Assembly (NCBI GenBank): GCA_900239685.1 | Contig: OENT01000613.1 | Coordinates: 1-64,000 of the forward strand | Direction of reading: 5' to 3' | DNA length: 64,000 nt | Source: Rotaria macrura | Taxonomy: Eukaryota; Rotifera; Eurotatoria; Philodinida; Philodinidae | In this document: piece after piece, positions 22,915 to 36,563 of the stretch | How the letters are laid out: each line of letters opens with the position of its first letter | How positions within the stretch are numbered: position 1 is the stretch's first letter | Position numbers and translations under genes: made by a program | Notes under the pieces: generated by a model | Seen by the model: the letters and a program-made list of their open reading frames with translations, nothing else | Told to the model about the DNA's origin: nothing | Database searches by the model: none

Positions 22915-25651
22915 AAGGCTGATCATCGTTCAAGTCGGATTTATTGATGAATTGCTGGAGTACTGCTTGATTATTGACTTCAACTGCTCGAATCTCTCTG
23001 GTTTCTCTGTTGTAGTCCTTCTATTATATACTAGTCTATCATCCCATGTCAGATGTCTCATCAGTCCCCAATATAGCTCAAGGGATGGTACAAGAAAAAA
23101 AATACGAGTACTGGGGTAAATTAAATGCTTCTGTTCTGGTGAAAGAATAATCGTGTGTCTTAGAGTAACATACGACCCAAACCCCTTTCTCTCCATTTCG
23201 ACCGAGCCAAGTGCTCTAGTAATATTGAGAAGCGGTTTCATTTTGATTGTGAGTCCTAGCTAGAGAAAATATTCGCGGGAATATACAGCATTCACAAATA
23301 TGCAGTAATGAACATTCTTAGTAATATAAAGGTGCTACAAAGTGTAAAACATCTATGTACATGTATAGCTTATTTCTGAGAAACAATATTGGAAAAGAAT
23401 GTATCGTTATAGATCCAAGATCGATTTGACTGATCACAATTTATGCGTAGACATTACTTTGTAGTCTATTATATGAAGGACATTCATTTACTGAACTTAC
23501 CATGTACGAATCGATTAGAAAAATACAAAAATGATACAAAAGTAGAAAATTTATATATTGAATCCACACTACCAAAGCCTAATGACTTCGCCATTGATCA
23601 CATTTGGACTTAGTTACAATGACACTAACGTTTTGAGTAGTACCGTGACTTATTGTAGTCAAAATGTCTCGAAGAAAACAATCGTCAAATTATCGCAATC
23701 TACACGTACTTATTGAAACTCAATACATGACATTACTCAGTGAACAATTTCGTTTTTATAACATGAATTCAGCATGAAATTCTTTATCTTTACTAATTTG
23801 ATTTATGAGTAGAAATCCTTTTAAGGCTTTAGTACTAAAATTATTTGTTTTGCATGATTACGAACATAGGCAGTGTAGCAGTTTGAATTCTAGAATACTC
23901 TCAAGAATTTTAATAGGATCCTCATCTGAAAGTTAGAAATGAGAGAAGACGAGTAATTCAGCACTATCATGATCAAATAGATTAAGTAATGGTACAGTAG
24001 TGGTCGAGGACGGAAAAGGCTTCGCCACTTGCTTAAAAAACCCATTCAAAGAAACTTGCGAATGTTTATGTTCATCAACAATCGATCTCTGAAGGAACAG
24101 ATTCTTATTTATCTTACTAAAGGCCAGTTTAATGGCGCCATCGGTAAGTTTCACAAAAAATAATCCACCTTTCAAATCACTGCCAATGTATTGTCTAATA
24201 TTTAATGGTGCAAAGGTTCTTCGATCAACAAATGATACTTTCAACTTCCGGGAACGACAATACATGCTGATGTTTGTAGAAAAAAACATAATACTTCGCT
24301 CAAATTTAGTATTGTTTGAAGCTACGATAGTCAACGAAACAAGAATTCAGAACACGTGTTGCTCTACACTAGCCCCTTTTTGCACTTCATTTCCGATACA
24401 TATTAGGCATGAATTCTAAGTAAATGAAATGCGAACTGAACTTGTCCCATCACGTCATGACAGAAGACAATGAGAATTAAACGAATTGAAAGTTTCTGTA
24501 TCAAACAGAGTCAATGTAATAAAATGTGAAGCCGAACCTACTCAAACCGAATGACTCTACTGCCTATCGAGAACATTGCGAAGATTAACAGAGCAGATCA
24601 TTTCGTATATAGTACTCGGTTAGAGAAAAAACAATTAAAACTGAAATATTTTCAACATCTCTATTCTACGGATCAAAAAAAATTAGAAGCAAAAAATATA
24701 CAATAGTAAAATTAGATCAAAATACGTTTGCATGTATTCAGTATTAAACTTGAAAGTGGTTTTCAGTTTTAATTGTTTATGTGACGAAAGGGATTCGATG
24801 TAATGTTATTCATCTCTAACAGTAATCTAGTGAGAGAATAAAATTCAAAAAGCGTGTATCTTCATGTTAGTCAGTACAGGGAAAAATTGATTTAGTAAAG
24901 ATCATTTTGACGCATGAAGACAAGTCACAAAACGAAAAATTAGTTTTTTAACGTTTATTTTCATTCTTAAATTCATTTCCATTCTTCGTACCATCTGAAA
25001 TCATATGAATGAAAAACTTGTACAAAACATCACTTATTCACAAATACACCGTTAGAAAATTAATCAACAGATTCGAATATTTCTATTTATAGTTCACTTG
25101 TGAATCTTAAATCAATTCCATAGCGAATTCTTCTATTGTCGATAGACATAATAAGTGATCAATGTTGAACTATAACTCATACAAACCTGAATCTTTTTAG
25201 TATCATTTAACTGAAAAATTCAATATGATATTCAACACAATTTTCAAAGCGAACATCAACGAAATTTACTCGAATCGACTTTCAACTTTCTATATGTAAT
25301 ATACGACAAGAGAGAAAAAACAGAACATGGCTAGATTTGAAGAAATCAAAAGGCAAAATATCAACAGGTATATAAATGACTGACATTAAAATAAATGAAA
25401 ATATATAGATACGTATACATAGAAAGAGAGAGAAATTCACTCATACTTAGATTCATTCTTATGCTCTTCATGTGTTCGGTAGTTTATGTATGATTTATTT
25501 TAATATTATATCTGACGCACCGCAGAATATATTTCATTAATGTTTTGAAGCTGCATGAACACGAAGGAAGTTTTTTGTTGGTAATGTTAATGTTAATGAT
25601 GATTCTATAACACATCCCCAAACAAAAATACATCATATTATAAAAATGAAA
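22915..25651. other. 2.7-kb spacer
   Basis: Two minus-strand frames, 22930-23241 (103 codons) and 23933-24334 (133 codons), have fairly balanced composition and could be decayed exons. Neither shows a recognised domain, and the longer one begins at TTG. Nothing else is seen before the stop of the kinase gene. Confidence 0.35.
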
Positions 25652-28600
25652 TCAAAAAAATGTTTTCCTACCCGCCGATGATTTTTCACTAACACCATTC
25701 TCTTTAACATATTGCTCCCATTTATCATCGTCTTCGTCTAATGTTAACCATCGTTCACAAGTAGATGAATCTTCGAGTTTACGTAAATCACAATAGAGTT
25801 GATAATCCTATTCAAGCACAATACTTCTGCTTAGCTAATAGAACAACTTATTCTTATGCACAAACCTCAAAGAAAGCATGTCTTAGTGCATTTGCAGCAG
25901 CTAGCCGGTGACCTGCGTTGACTTGAAGTAAATGATGTGAGATCAGATCGATGGCTAAAAAATGTGACCGTGTAATAACACAAACTAAGAATTCATGCTA
26001 GAATTCTTCAACAGATATGCAAAAATACATAATAGACATTCCTTTTTGTTTTTAATCAATATTTTAAAATTCTACTAAGACTTTTACAAGCTAAGAGAAT
26101 CGAATACCGTCTTTTGATACATCTTTCCATGGATTTGACGGAAACATAAAATTTGCATTGCGAATTTGCTAGAAAGAAATATAAAAATAGAATTCTCTGC
26201 AATATATTCATGATTCATTTTTCTTACATCTTCAATCTCTTCGTCTTCATTAAATGGAAAAGTACCACTTAGTCTATCGAACAAAAAAATAACAATACAT
26301 AAATTAATTAACACGTGCAACACCTACGAAACATAGATAATGACACCACACGACCACATATCCAACGATCGATTGTAGCCCTTTTCTAAGCGAATCTCAG
26401 GTTTTAACGCTTCCGGTGCTAAAAGAGTAAAAATAAATAAATATATACATATATGTATCATGCGTGATTATGAATCCAACGAGTAGATTGTTTATATACA
26501 TCTCATCATGACTTACATTTTCCATAAATAGTATTATTCGATCTGGTTGAAAACATGACATGAAATCGATACTTAAATCAAGTCAACACGTTTAATCACA
26601 TTCACTGTCTGCTAGTTTCAATCGAATTTTAGTTTATCTTCAAAATAGTTCAAAGTTTTCAGTTCCTTTATATAGCAAATATTTACAAGAACTGGTGTTT
26701 TTTTATAGTAAAATATTCAATAATCAAACGCGAGCAAACTCTAAACTTGGATATTTTTGACGACGTCTCATTGTTATTCATGGTGATGAATTCTTGTTCT
26801 TTCTTTTTCTAAAATATTGTTGATTTCATGCGTTTCAAAAATATGTATGAACTTGATCGTGTATTGATTTCTAATATTTCTTCTCACTAATAAAAAGCAA
26901 AATCCAAAAATCAAACTAAGATAAACAATAATCCATGGAAAAGGTACTATCGAAAAGCTAAAATCATCTGATCAACCACCGATTATGGAATTTATTCAAA
27001 ATGTAAGACTCTTTTGAAAAATAACATTGATGAGATACAGAAAAATAATCATTATCTTGAGTCTTGCAAGCAAGCGTTCTAGTCATAGCTAACAGATGAA
27101 TACTTTTACATTGGTCATTGACCGGAAAGTCACAAAGAGGGTAATATCCAGTGATGGTTCTTTTGTCAGTATGGTTCAAGGAAGTATCAACATTGATTAT
27201 CATTGATGAATGGACTATCGACCACCAACGATACATTCGTGTAGTCCTTAAATATGAAAACGAGACTCTCTCGGAACTCATTAGATGTCATAATAACATT
27301 ATGTAAGACTACAATATCCATAATCTGAAACAATAACACTGTCAATACAATTTTCCATCGTTCATAAGCTAGGATCAATATTTTCATAACATTCCATATT
27401 CTAAGCCACTAGTTTGAATCAGCCTACTCAAGTAAATAATAGGAATAGAGTTACGGCGAAACTATTTTTATTATGCAGTTGAAGAAGCAGTTAAAATTAG
27501 TTGCTATAAGGTTCTTCTTTGATTTATAGTTTAAATTATATATCCCAAAACACACTGTCCTTAGAGAATCGTTAAAAATAGTAGGTCGAACTCGAGAGAT
27601 TCAAGATGGAAGGAAATACCATTAAAGTAGCAGAGGCATGATTCTTATAATGGTTCAGAAATTAATAACAAGAAGAATATTAGTCTTACAATATACTATT
27701 GCCGAACATCAAACTAGTCCAACGGATGAGTGTCATGAATTTTTTGTGATTAAAACGAGCTCTATAATCATATATTATATTAGTGCACTTTGCTTTAAAT
27801 CGTAGAAGTACAAAAGCGTTTTATTTGAGTATTTTCATCAGCAATATTTTGATTAAATATTGAATCAACGAGATTTTATTCTTAATATTTATATCTATTA
27901 AAATAGGATTTGTTTTAGACAAGTAGAATATTTTCCTTTTGAATAAATTGAATAGATGTCGTACTTGTTATAATCATTATTCATCTGGTGTCATTTTAAT
28001 AAAATTTAGTTTTTTTTTTGATAAAGATTCGATCGACTCGATGAAATAAGTTTATTTTGCATTTTGATAAAAAAAACTCAAATCAAATATCTATTTAAAT
28101 AGTAACCTAATAATAAAGATTAGAAGTTCTATCACTAGTAAATAATACATACGTAGATAAGCTGGTGTACCAACAATAGATCGTCGAAAAGATTTTTCAC
28201 CTATAATACGGGCAAAACCAAAATCACATAGTTTCGTCTGAGGAAAATCTTGTGATTGTGCCAAGAGAACTACAGACGACAGAAAAAATAACTCATGCGT
28301 ACTTTTGATCATAGAATTTACATTTATATATATATACGAACCATTTTCTGGTTTTAAATCGCAATGTACAATGGATTTACTGTGTAAATATCTTAAAGCA
28401 ACTAATACCTAAAGAAAAACGAAAGAATTCCATTTCGATGTAATTTTAAAATAATAAAAACTGTTTACTTGGTAGATTAAAAATTTAGTTTGTCGTTCAT
28501 TAAGACGTTTTATTGGTTGGCTTAAAATCATTTCAAGCATATCTGAATGTAATTTTTCCATGACGAGAAAAAACTAAACGGCAAAATGCAATTTATTGGA

Positions 28601-31600
28601 AAAGCGTATTGCTATTGTCTTTTTTCTTTGTAAAAATTTTACTTTTCCGGGTGTATCGAACATCGCATGTAATTTAATAACGCCTGGATGTGTTATTTCA
28701 TGTAAGATATCAACTTCACGATGAATTTTTTCTTCTTGATCACTAAAGCGTGTTTTATCAATAACTTTAATTGCAACTTGTTCGTTCGTTTCCAATGAAT
28801 GACCTTAGAAAAAGAAAAATCAATTGAGAAAGCATTTGCTCATATTGTCAAGTACTACAACTAGCATCTTTCGAGCAACACACCAGTCCAATCAATTTTT
28901 AGAATATGTGAAACGATTACAACTTGATTATTAGATGATCACCATAGAAGAATGCAAAGTGTGAAAGTCACCGAATAAAAATAATCATGAAGAGAAAGAA
29001 AAGAACTTGGCGTATTTTTGAAGCAATTATCAGATTCCTATGAGTAAATGTCACTGTGAATATCAAAATGAAAGTTCAATTCCTGAAAATTGTGGATTTG
29101 ACAAGCTTTCACTACCTACAGTTGAAATGTGTGGATGTTGCTAAAATTTCTGATGGATGTAATACTAGTTTATATACGTATTCATGTTCGGCAATGTAAA
29201 TATTCGCTGTCGTAAAGTTTTAAATAGTCTCTTCGCCGGCGAAAATCTGGCTAAAAGGTTGACAGTAAACTGGTCGATATCTTTTTTTACATATATATTT
29301 CTAACAAAATGATGACCGTGTATTATTTTCAATATTCGAAAAATGTACTAATCTATCTTGAAAGGAGTAGAATGCATAGCATGAACTGCTTAACCTTGCA
29401 TTTTTATATTAAATTCTGCTTATGATAGAAGAAGTTTATTCCTAGAGAATGATTCATCATCATCAAACCATTGAATTCATAACGGAATCATATTCACACA
29501 CTTCTTTCAGTTGACGCAAAATTGTTTTCTTCACTTGTATTAAAAATAAAAATCTATGAAAAATACTCTGTTTATGTGAGCTTTTATAACTAATATAATT
29601 GAATATTCCGACCCGAAAAATCAGGTCGATCAAAAGTCTCAATATTGACACAAAGTGATGAGAAGTGGTACAATGGAGTTCATTCCTTTGGAAATAAGGC
29701 ACCGCTTGATTGTGTTCACTATGACGTTGTGTTGATCTTTAAACTCACATCACAGGTAATTACTAGATGTACACGATATTTCTCTAAGGCCCGTCTTCTA
29801 TTCTATTATTTACTGACAATATTAGAAAATATGACTTGTTATTCTAAAGAGAATGATGACATACTAGTTCATTTTCTATTCAATTTCGAAATGTAATTTC
29901 TTTCGTTTTGGGGAAGGGGACATTGGGAGGACGGGCGGCTGGGGAGGGAGTAGGGAAGTTCCTTTCTTACCTCCATAGACTGTTCCGAATTGACCACTAC
30001 CAAGTACTTCTATGGGATTGAGTTTGTATAATTCACTAATATCTCGAGTTTCTGATCTTGACGTAACGATTGTAAATACACTTTTGATTTCATTTCCTTC
30101 ATTATTATACGCTAATAATGCCTGACGAATTTGTGTATATGCATTTCTAGCATGTTGTGATGAATGTTCAATATCATATTTCTTAAATAAAACAAAGAAG
30201 AAGGAAAGAAGAAAACATAGATCGAATGTCATTTTGATTTAGATTCTTTTCTAAAAATGACAGTGTTGTTTAGTGATTACTCGATTTCTTGTTCGCTTAC
30301 AACCACAGTAATAAATAATTTGTTCTGTGCGAATATCAAAGTAATGTGGTTTATCTAGTAAACTATTTATTTGTAATAAAACATGTTCTAATTGTATTTC
30401 ACGAGAAAATTTATTTGTTGTTTCATTTTGATACATTGTTAAACATCTATAAAAGAAAAACAGATTATAATCTTATTCACAAGTATCATTTGTCTGGTCA
30501 ATGAACGTACGAAGCATCAACACGCCAATAGTATCTTTTTTCAATTAGTGGTTCTTTATCAGTCGTATGTATCATCCAACCTTCCCAAAATAGAGCACCA
30601 CCACTTGCTTTTTTAACACGTTTTATACTTTGTATGAGACGTTGTGCTCGAATATTTCCATGACGTGAAAATAATGATACTGACGGTTCATTCTCATCAT
30701 CATCATTCTCAGGGAAATTGATTGGCGACGCTGATAAATCACGTAATCGTCCACCTACAGCTAGATCATCTGTTGCTTCACGTGTTGAATCATCATCGTC
30801 TATTTTATGATTAGAGTAATAGCTATTAGCTAATGTAATTTATTACCTGGTGCAGTATTTTGCATTAATATTCCACGACAATTTTTTGTTGCTTTCGGTA
30901 TACATTTTTTATGCACGTTCAATTTACAATCTACAAAAGAGTATTGTGTTTATTCTTTTGTTCACTGGTAAATGCTATAGAAATTGATACCTTTACAACG
31001 ATAGCCTTGTTTAACTAGACCTTTTAATAAACGTTTACATATATGACATTTTGTTGGTGAACGATAACTATGTACGTAAAAACAATGTGGTAATGCTGTT
31101 GGTAATTCAGCACCGGTTAATGTTAAACGCTTTTTAAAATCAACCGTTTCCTATGATAAATCATCAATGAGATCAGTTTAGATTATATATAGATCTCCTG
31201 TCTATCTATTCATCATCTAAACATCGTCTTCAAGAACACAAGTGAATTCTTTTCGGAAAAGAATAATCAGTTTTAACTCAGCATATGCCAGCGATGAGCG
31301 CGCTTTAAAAGTAATCTTATGAAATTCACTATTGATCTCTATCTCATGCATTTTGAAATCAAGTGAAAATAATAGATTCTATGTTCAAGTTTAGTTAAAT
31401 ACTGAAAATACAACAGTCTTTTGCAAACATTCGTTTAATACAAATAATGAGATACGATAGAATAGTTATGAAATTTCTAATCATGAGAAACATGATATCT
31501 GCGGAAAAAAATGGTTAAGTTCTTATTTACACATGTCTAAGCATTATGTTTCAATTAGAATATGTCTCAAACTCATTGAAGTTCATTTAAATTTGAAGTA

Positions 31601-33893
31601 TTCTTATTTCTTTCAATGGCTACCTATCATAAAACATAAAGAGAATTAGAAATTTCTGTTCATTACATCGTCATGGGTTATTGCCACATCGGATATTTTT
31701 CTTGCTGTAAGCGAACAATTATCTGGTAAATCTGATACACATCGTTTATGAAAATTTCGACCACAACCTGTAAGATGAAAAAAGAAAACAATGATTTTAA
31801 TTGTTCGAAATATGCCAATAATACGATTAAGAATATTTCACCTTCACACTTCATTCCTTGCTTATAAAGACCAAATAAAAATTGCCCGCATAGATCACAA
31901 AATGTTGGTGATAAATATGTGTGTAGATTAAGTACATGAGGAACAAGACGTGAACAATCACTCATGATGTACGCTAAAAAGAAAAAAAAAAATATAATCT
32001 TCACTGTTAACGAACATATAGGTCCAATTGGTTAATTCAAGTCCAACTACGTAAAAGAAAAAGACAATAATGTATAGCATTTAACAGGTTCTTATTGACA
32101 AGAAATAAAATATATAATATTTTCTCGTTTCTGTTTAAATATGCACCTTTATGAATAAACAAATATTAGTTTAAGCGTTGAGAGAAGAAGAAAGAGTGAA
32201 AAGAAAAACAATATTATATCTAGGAAAACTTTACAGACAAATAAATGAATATATGTTTTTCTTTTTGAACAAATCTCAAGATAAGCATCAGCCGAATAAT
32301 TCAATTTACTAAACGAGCCGATAAACGATAACAAGAAAGAATAAGTTCTCGAAACAGTGATCTGTCTGTTTTCTTGTCTTCGGTCGTTTCTTCTATGATT
32401 TAGCCGTGTAAAATCAATGTTTCAAGCGAAATAATCAAGTGCTGACTTATTCCGCGTTCGGCAACGCGCTGATCAAATCGTAGCTCTCTGTGCTCTTCTC
32501 GTCGTCTACATAAACGAACAAGACTGTTTATGGTTCTCTTTCCTTCTGGTATCTGTTGATAGTCATCACTATGTTTAGCAATGTCAGCATGAAAGATAGT
32601 TGTAGAAATCCTAGCAGAAACACAAATACACACTTCCTTTTTTACTTAGTATGTTTTCGGCTATCTTTTACAACTACGAGACGAGACAAAGTGCTGTCAT
32701 TGTCATTGTCAGAGAAACCAACATGCCGTATCTATGCGTGTTAGATAGGGGAACGTGCAATAAGCATCCGTTAGTATTCATCAATGGTTTTGAAATACAA
32801 AACGACATATCACTCTTGTTTATATATGATGATCGTTTAACCTACGTTAATTGAACCCGTTCGAATAAGTCAATAAAATCAGAATAAAAAGAAACTATTA
32901 CATAGGAGCATAGAATAGAGAAAACAAGAAACAATGGAAAACGGGAACTGCTCGTTTCTATATAGATCAACGTATTCATAAGTACGTCCTGTGCACAAAT
33001 AAATGAAGATTTTTCTTTTTATTAAAATGGTAAAAATATAATATGAGCAACTTGAGAATAAGAAAAGGAAACGAACACAAAAAAAAGGGGACAGTATTTA
33101 ATATAGGATGAAAAATGATTATTCATGCACGTATCACTAACTGTTTTTTCAATCAACAATGATAATATTGGTGTTTCCGGAAAATAGAGATTTCAGCAGT
33201 AATCATCGAGTGATTTTGTTTACCTTTCCGCTTCGTTCTATGTCTAAATTGAATCAAAGTTCGGATATCGATTTGAAAACTGTAATTAGTTTTCAGCACA
33301 TTTATTAAATGCAAAAGAGAGAAAATTCCAATCTTTCTATTTATTAAAATATAAAACAAAAAGAAAAGAACGGAAAGTTTTTTCATAAACTAGAAACTAC
33401 GCTCAAGAGCAATATTCTTTTTTTTTCTCATTTATTGATAACAAAGATATTTTCCTTCATGTGTTATTAATTTGATACGTTCGAGTTCGTTTAGTCTGTT
33501 ACTCAACTTACGAGAAATGATAACTTCAACGATAGTATCTGGTATAAGAATGTCTTTTGGATTTAGTGGTATTATCATTTGATATGATGATGGTTCATGA
33601 CGATACAATAGAATTCGATTGTGTAATAATTTGATGTCTTGATCTGGACACTTGAATGAAAAACAAAAGAGAAGGGAAAGTGTTTTAAACGAAAAATTTC
33701 GTTTCCGTTTAAATTTTCTTATTATTTTTGTTTGACAAATACGAACCATTGTTTGAATAAATCGAATAGCAACTTCACGTAAAGTATTCATTGTTAAACT
33801 AAATGGACTCATTGTAACTGTTACCTTTTGATGATAGGCACCGAATTTAATTTCAAAAGAATGCGTTTTAGTACGAAAATCTGTTGACAACAT
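25652..33893 (-). CDS. PRKD: serine/threonine protein kinase D (PRKD)
   Basis: Eighteen exons with consistent phases: 33893-33747, 33650-33512, 31973-31842, 31767-31667, 31150-30991, 30930-30847, 30799-30511, 30446-30281, 30181-29971, 28803-28643, 28573-28469, 28408-28342, 28269-28153, 26418-26328, 26273-26228, 26168-26108, 25954-25866, 25807-25652. They give 773 aa. Domains in order: N-terminal ubiquitin-like dimerisation domain (about 10-95), C1a (about 108-156), C1b (about 195-243), PH (about 322-430), kinase (about 462-715). Key residues are the GSGQFG loop 467-472, Lys489 (VAIK), Asp582 (HCDLKPEN) and Asp603 (CDFG). Activation-loop serines 614 and 618 in [12 protein letters not shown] match PKD1 Ser738/742. 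The APE motif is PPE. By family it is a diacylglycerol- and PKC-activated kinase acting at the Golgi and membranes. Introns of 1.5, 1.2 and 1.7 kb interrupt an otherwise compact gene. The N-terminal ATG and the 3' end are the least certain parts. Confidence 0.93.
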
Positions 33894-34283
33894 GCCATGG
33901 AAATATTTATTCTGTTTAATAATGTTGATTAAAATAAGATGGAACAATTGTTTGAATAGATAGAATCTTAGTCTTATTTATGTTTGTTTACTTTTCACTA
34001 ACTTGGGAAATATTTAAATCAATACCTTTTCTTTTTCTAATGTATTTATTATTACAAATCAGCGTATAAAATACCATTGCTACAGGTTTTCGTTTCTGAA
34101 ATATGTTTTTAGCGAAAAAAAGTTAACATTTGAGCGACATCTTTACTTATTCATTCTATTTGTCCAAAATGATGCAAGAACTATGACCAAATCGAACCCA
34201 ATATGCTGAAATTTCTCTCTACATGCATATAAGCAAACCAATTCAAAACGTCTTATTACATTTATTTGATTGCCCAATCGAAC
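33894..34283. promoter_or_regulatory. shared intergenic region between divergent PRKD and ELAC1
   Basis: Only 390 bp separate the start codons of two divergently transcribed genes, so this interval must hold both promoters and 5'UTRs. An acceptor-like AAACAG lies about 20 nt upstream of the PRKD ATG on the minus strand, suggesting a 5'UTR intron or trans-splice site. No specific factor site is claimed. Confidence 0.5.
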
Positions 34284-36498
34284 ATGGAATTGATTTTTCT
34301 CGGTACAGGATCAAATAATCCGAGTCCTCATCGTGGTGCATCAAGTCTCGGTAGGAAACATTGATATCAAAAATAAAAACATGAGAAAATAATTGACGAT
34401 TTCTTTTTCTTAAAAGCTTTACGTGTCAGTGGAACAAGTAATATTTATTTATTTGATTCTGGTGAAGGTACACAGATTCAAATTCAACGATCAGCATTGC
34501 GCGCATCACGTATAACAAAAATTTTTATAACCCATCTTCATGGTGATCATATATTTGGTTTACCTGGACTTCTATGTACTCTTTCAGCAAGTGCATCACC
34601 ATTACCCTTAGTCCTATATGGACCACTTGGTTTAAGAGAATTCATTGAAACGGCATTAAGATTATCCTATTCACATCTTTCATTTAAATGTGAAATTGTT
34701 GAATTAATACCAAATTCATATGATGGTGTCGATCAGAATCTCATTTCAAAAATGCTTGCAAATCAAGAAAACAATGAAAGATTGAGAACAGTGAATATTG
34801 GTGAAGATGGACGGTATCATTTAATATCTGATGAAGATAATTGTTCAGTTTATGCTGTGTCAATTAGACATCGAGTACCATCTTATGGGTAAAGACAATC
34901 GATTTTCAGTAATTTCCCCATTGAGTATGTACATGCAATCTTACGCAAGATTGAGTTATTCAAGAACATCTTGCGTCAGACGAATAGTTTTTGCTTCAAT
35001 CGACATTCATACAACTTAAAATGAAGTCTTACATGCAGTTAGAAATGTCGAGCATTACAAAAAATATCAATCTAATTCATTTTCTATGATTTCTACAAAC
35101 GTCTGTTACCTATTATCGTCTCAAAGCATAGAGTGGACTGAAATATGTGATATTCGACGGTAGATATGGGAATAAATTATGATTTATATATTATGTAATT
35201 ATATTGATTGACTGCGTTAGTTTACGGAGAAAGTCTGTCCTAGCAATGCGTTTAAGCGCTCACAATTAGAGCTTTTATCCATTTTCACGCTCGGAAAGTG
35301 AAAATTCTGCGTAAAAAAAACGGGTTTCTTTCGTTTTGTTAATGATTGTTAGTGACTAATAATCAGGGTTCCCAATTGCATGTTTTTACGTGTTTTTCCA
35401 AATGTTTATCTGCTTGGGTGATGCAGAAATTTTGTCGAACTTGAAAGTTTAGGAATTAATATTAAGATCGGTTTTTTTTGTCACATAGAAGCATTGAAGT
35501 GGTTCAGTAACTGTCAGCTACTGACGACAATAGCCGCTCTGTATTTCATCGACACGAACTAAATTCTGTACGAGAAGAATTGAATACATGTCATTCATGT
35601 TCACCTAGTCCTAGGTGTTCGAATCTATTCGAGTCGTTCTATAAAATAGAGAATCAACTTTTTCAGTTGACAGAGAATAGTCGGTTTGAAGATAGCATCC
35701 TTTTTTCTGCTTCTTCTAGTAATTGATTATCGTATCATAAAAATTTCTTAGGCTAGTATATGATTATAGATCTTTCTCTTTTCCATACCTAAATTTATTG
35801 CACACATTTATATCGTATTCTGTAGTATCGAAATTCATGTTTTGAAAATCGATGAAGCACAGTATAAATATAATATTGATTTGATAATCTCTTTTCCTAG
35901 ATATATCATAGTTGAAAATGATATTCCCGGGAAATTCGATATAAAAAAACTTCAACAAGCAGGCATAAAACCTGGTCCATTCTGTTCGCGTTTGAAGCTT
36001 GGTGAAACGGTTACATTAGACGATGGTCAAGTACTTCATCCCACGGATTATGTTGGTCCATCTCGGCCAGGTCGTCGTATTGTTATACTAGGTGATTGTT
36101 CGGATGGATCAAATGTTATTCCATTTGCACAACAATGTGATGTTCTTGTTCATGAATGCACACATGATGATAGTCTCCTTGAAAAATCTATTGAATTCGG
36201 TCACTCAACACCATCCATAGCAACATCATTAGCCGACAAATGTGATGCGAAATGTTTATTATTAAATCATTTTAGCCAACGTTATAAACCGAGGGCAACT
36301 ATTGAACCAAAACCAGGAGCAAATAAAGAAAATCTAAATAAGAAAAATAAGAGAGAAGAAGATGAAGTAGACAACGATCAAGATGATAATGAAGAAGTTA
36401 CTGTTGATCTTCTTCTAGAACAAGCGAAACAAGCAACATCACGGCCAGTATTTGTCACTGATGATTTTTTTACATATACTATTCCATTACCGAAATAA
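34284..36498 (+). CDS. ELAC1: tRNase Z short form (ELAC1)
   Basis: Three exons, 34284-34350, 34417-34888 and 35901-36498, give 378 aa, close to the roughly 363 aa of human ELAC1. This metallo-beta-lactamase-fold nuclease removes 3' trailers from tRNA precursors or repairs cleaved tRNA ends. The start MELIFLGTGS is the family N-terminus. His62-Leu-His64-Gly-Asp66-His67 is the zinc motif, followed by RHRVPSYG, ILGDCSDGS and HECTHDD plus FGHSTPSIA. The C-terminal half contains a lysine/glutamate/aspartate-rich insertion (PKPGANKENLNKKNKREE and following) not usual in the family, before the terminal VFVTDDFFTYTIP. Intron 2 is 1,012 nt and carries a half copy of a foldback repeat, while intron 1 is 66 nt. 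An SSB-like gene follows after 65 bp. Confidence 0.93.
35249..35418 (+). repeat. half copy of the foldback element, in the ELAC1 intron
   Basis: This segment matches the right arm of the inverted-repeat element at 41480-41846 in the same orientation. Shared blocks include TTTTCACGCTC.GAAAGTGAAAA, TTCGTTTTGTTAATGA, GTGACT, TTCCC.ATTG and TTTTTCCAAATGTTT.TCTGCTTGGGT. It begins with GCGTTTAAGCGC, part of the centre of the full element. The left arm is missing. The arm is clearly diverged from the 41-kb copy. Confidence 0.75.
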
Positions 36499-36540
36499 AA
36501 CAAGAAAATATTTTTCATGTTGTATTTTTTTTAAATTTGA

Positions 36541-36563
36541 ATATCTTATGCCTGTTATTCCAG
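36541..36563 (+). promoter_or_regulatory. splice (probably trans-splice) acceptor at the NABP start
   Basis: A pyrimidine-rich TTATTCCAG ends exactly at the ATG of the SSB-like gene, 65 bp after the ELAC1 stop. So short a gap leaves little room for a promoter plus a cis 5'UTR intron. Spliced-leader addition, known from bdelloids, is the simplest reading. It is not proven here. Confidence 0.5.

Noticed and set aside
23933-24419. Overlapping 133-codon (-) and 95-codon (+) open frames
   Set aside because: No recognisable domain, the minus frame starts at TTG after a stop, and no splice-linked neighbour was found. A decayed exon cannot be excluded.
26964-27387. Overlapping minus-strand open frames inside a PRKD intron
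   Set aside because: They lie within the 1.7-kb intron between kinase exons, have no motif, and do not join the kinase frame.
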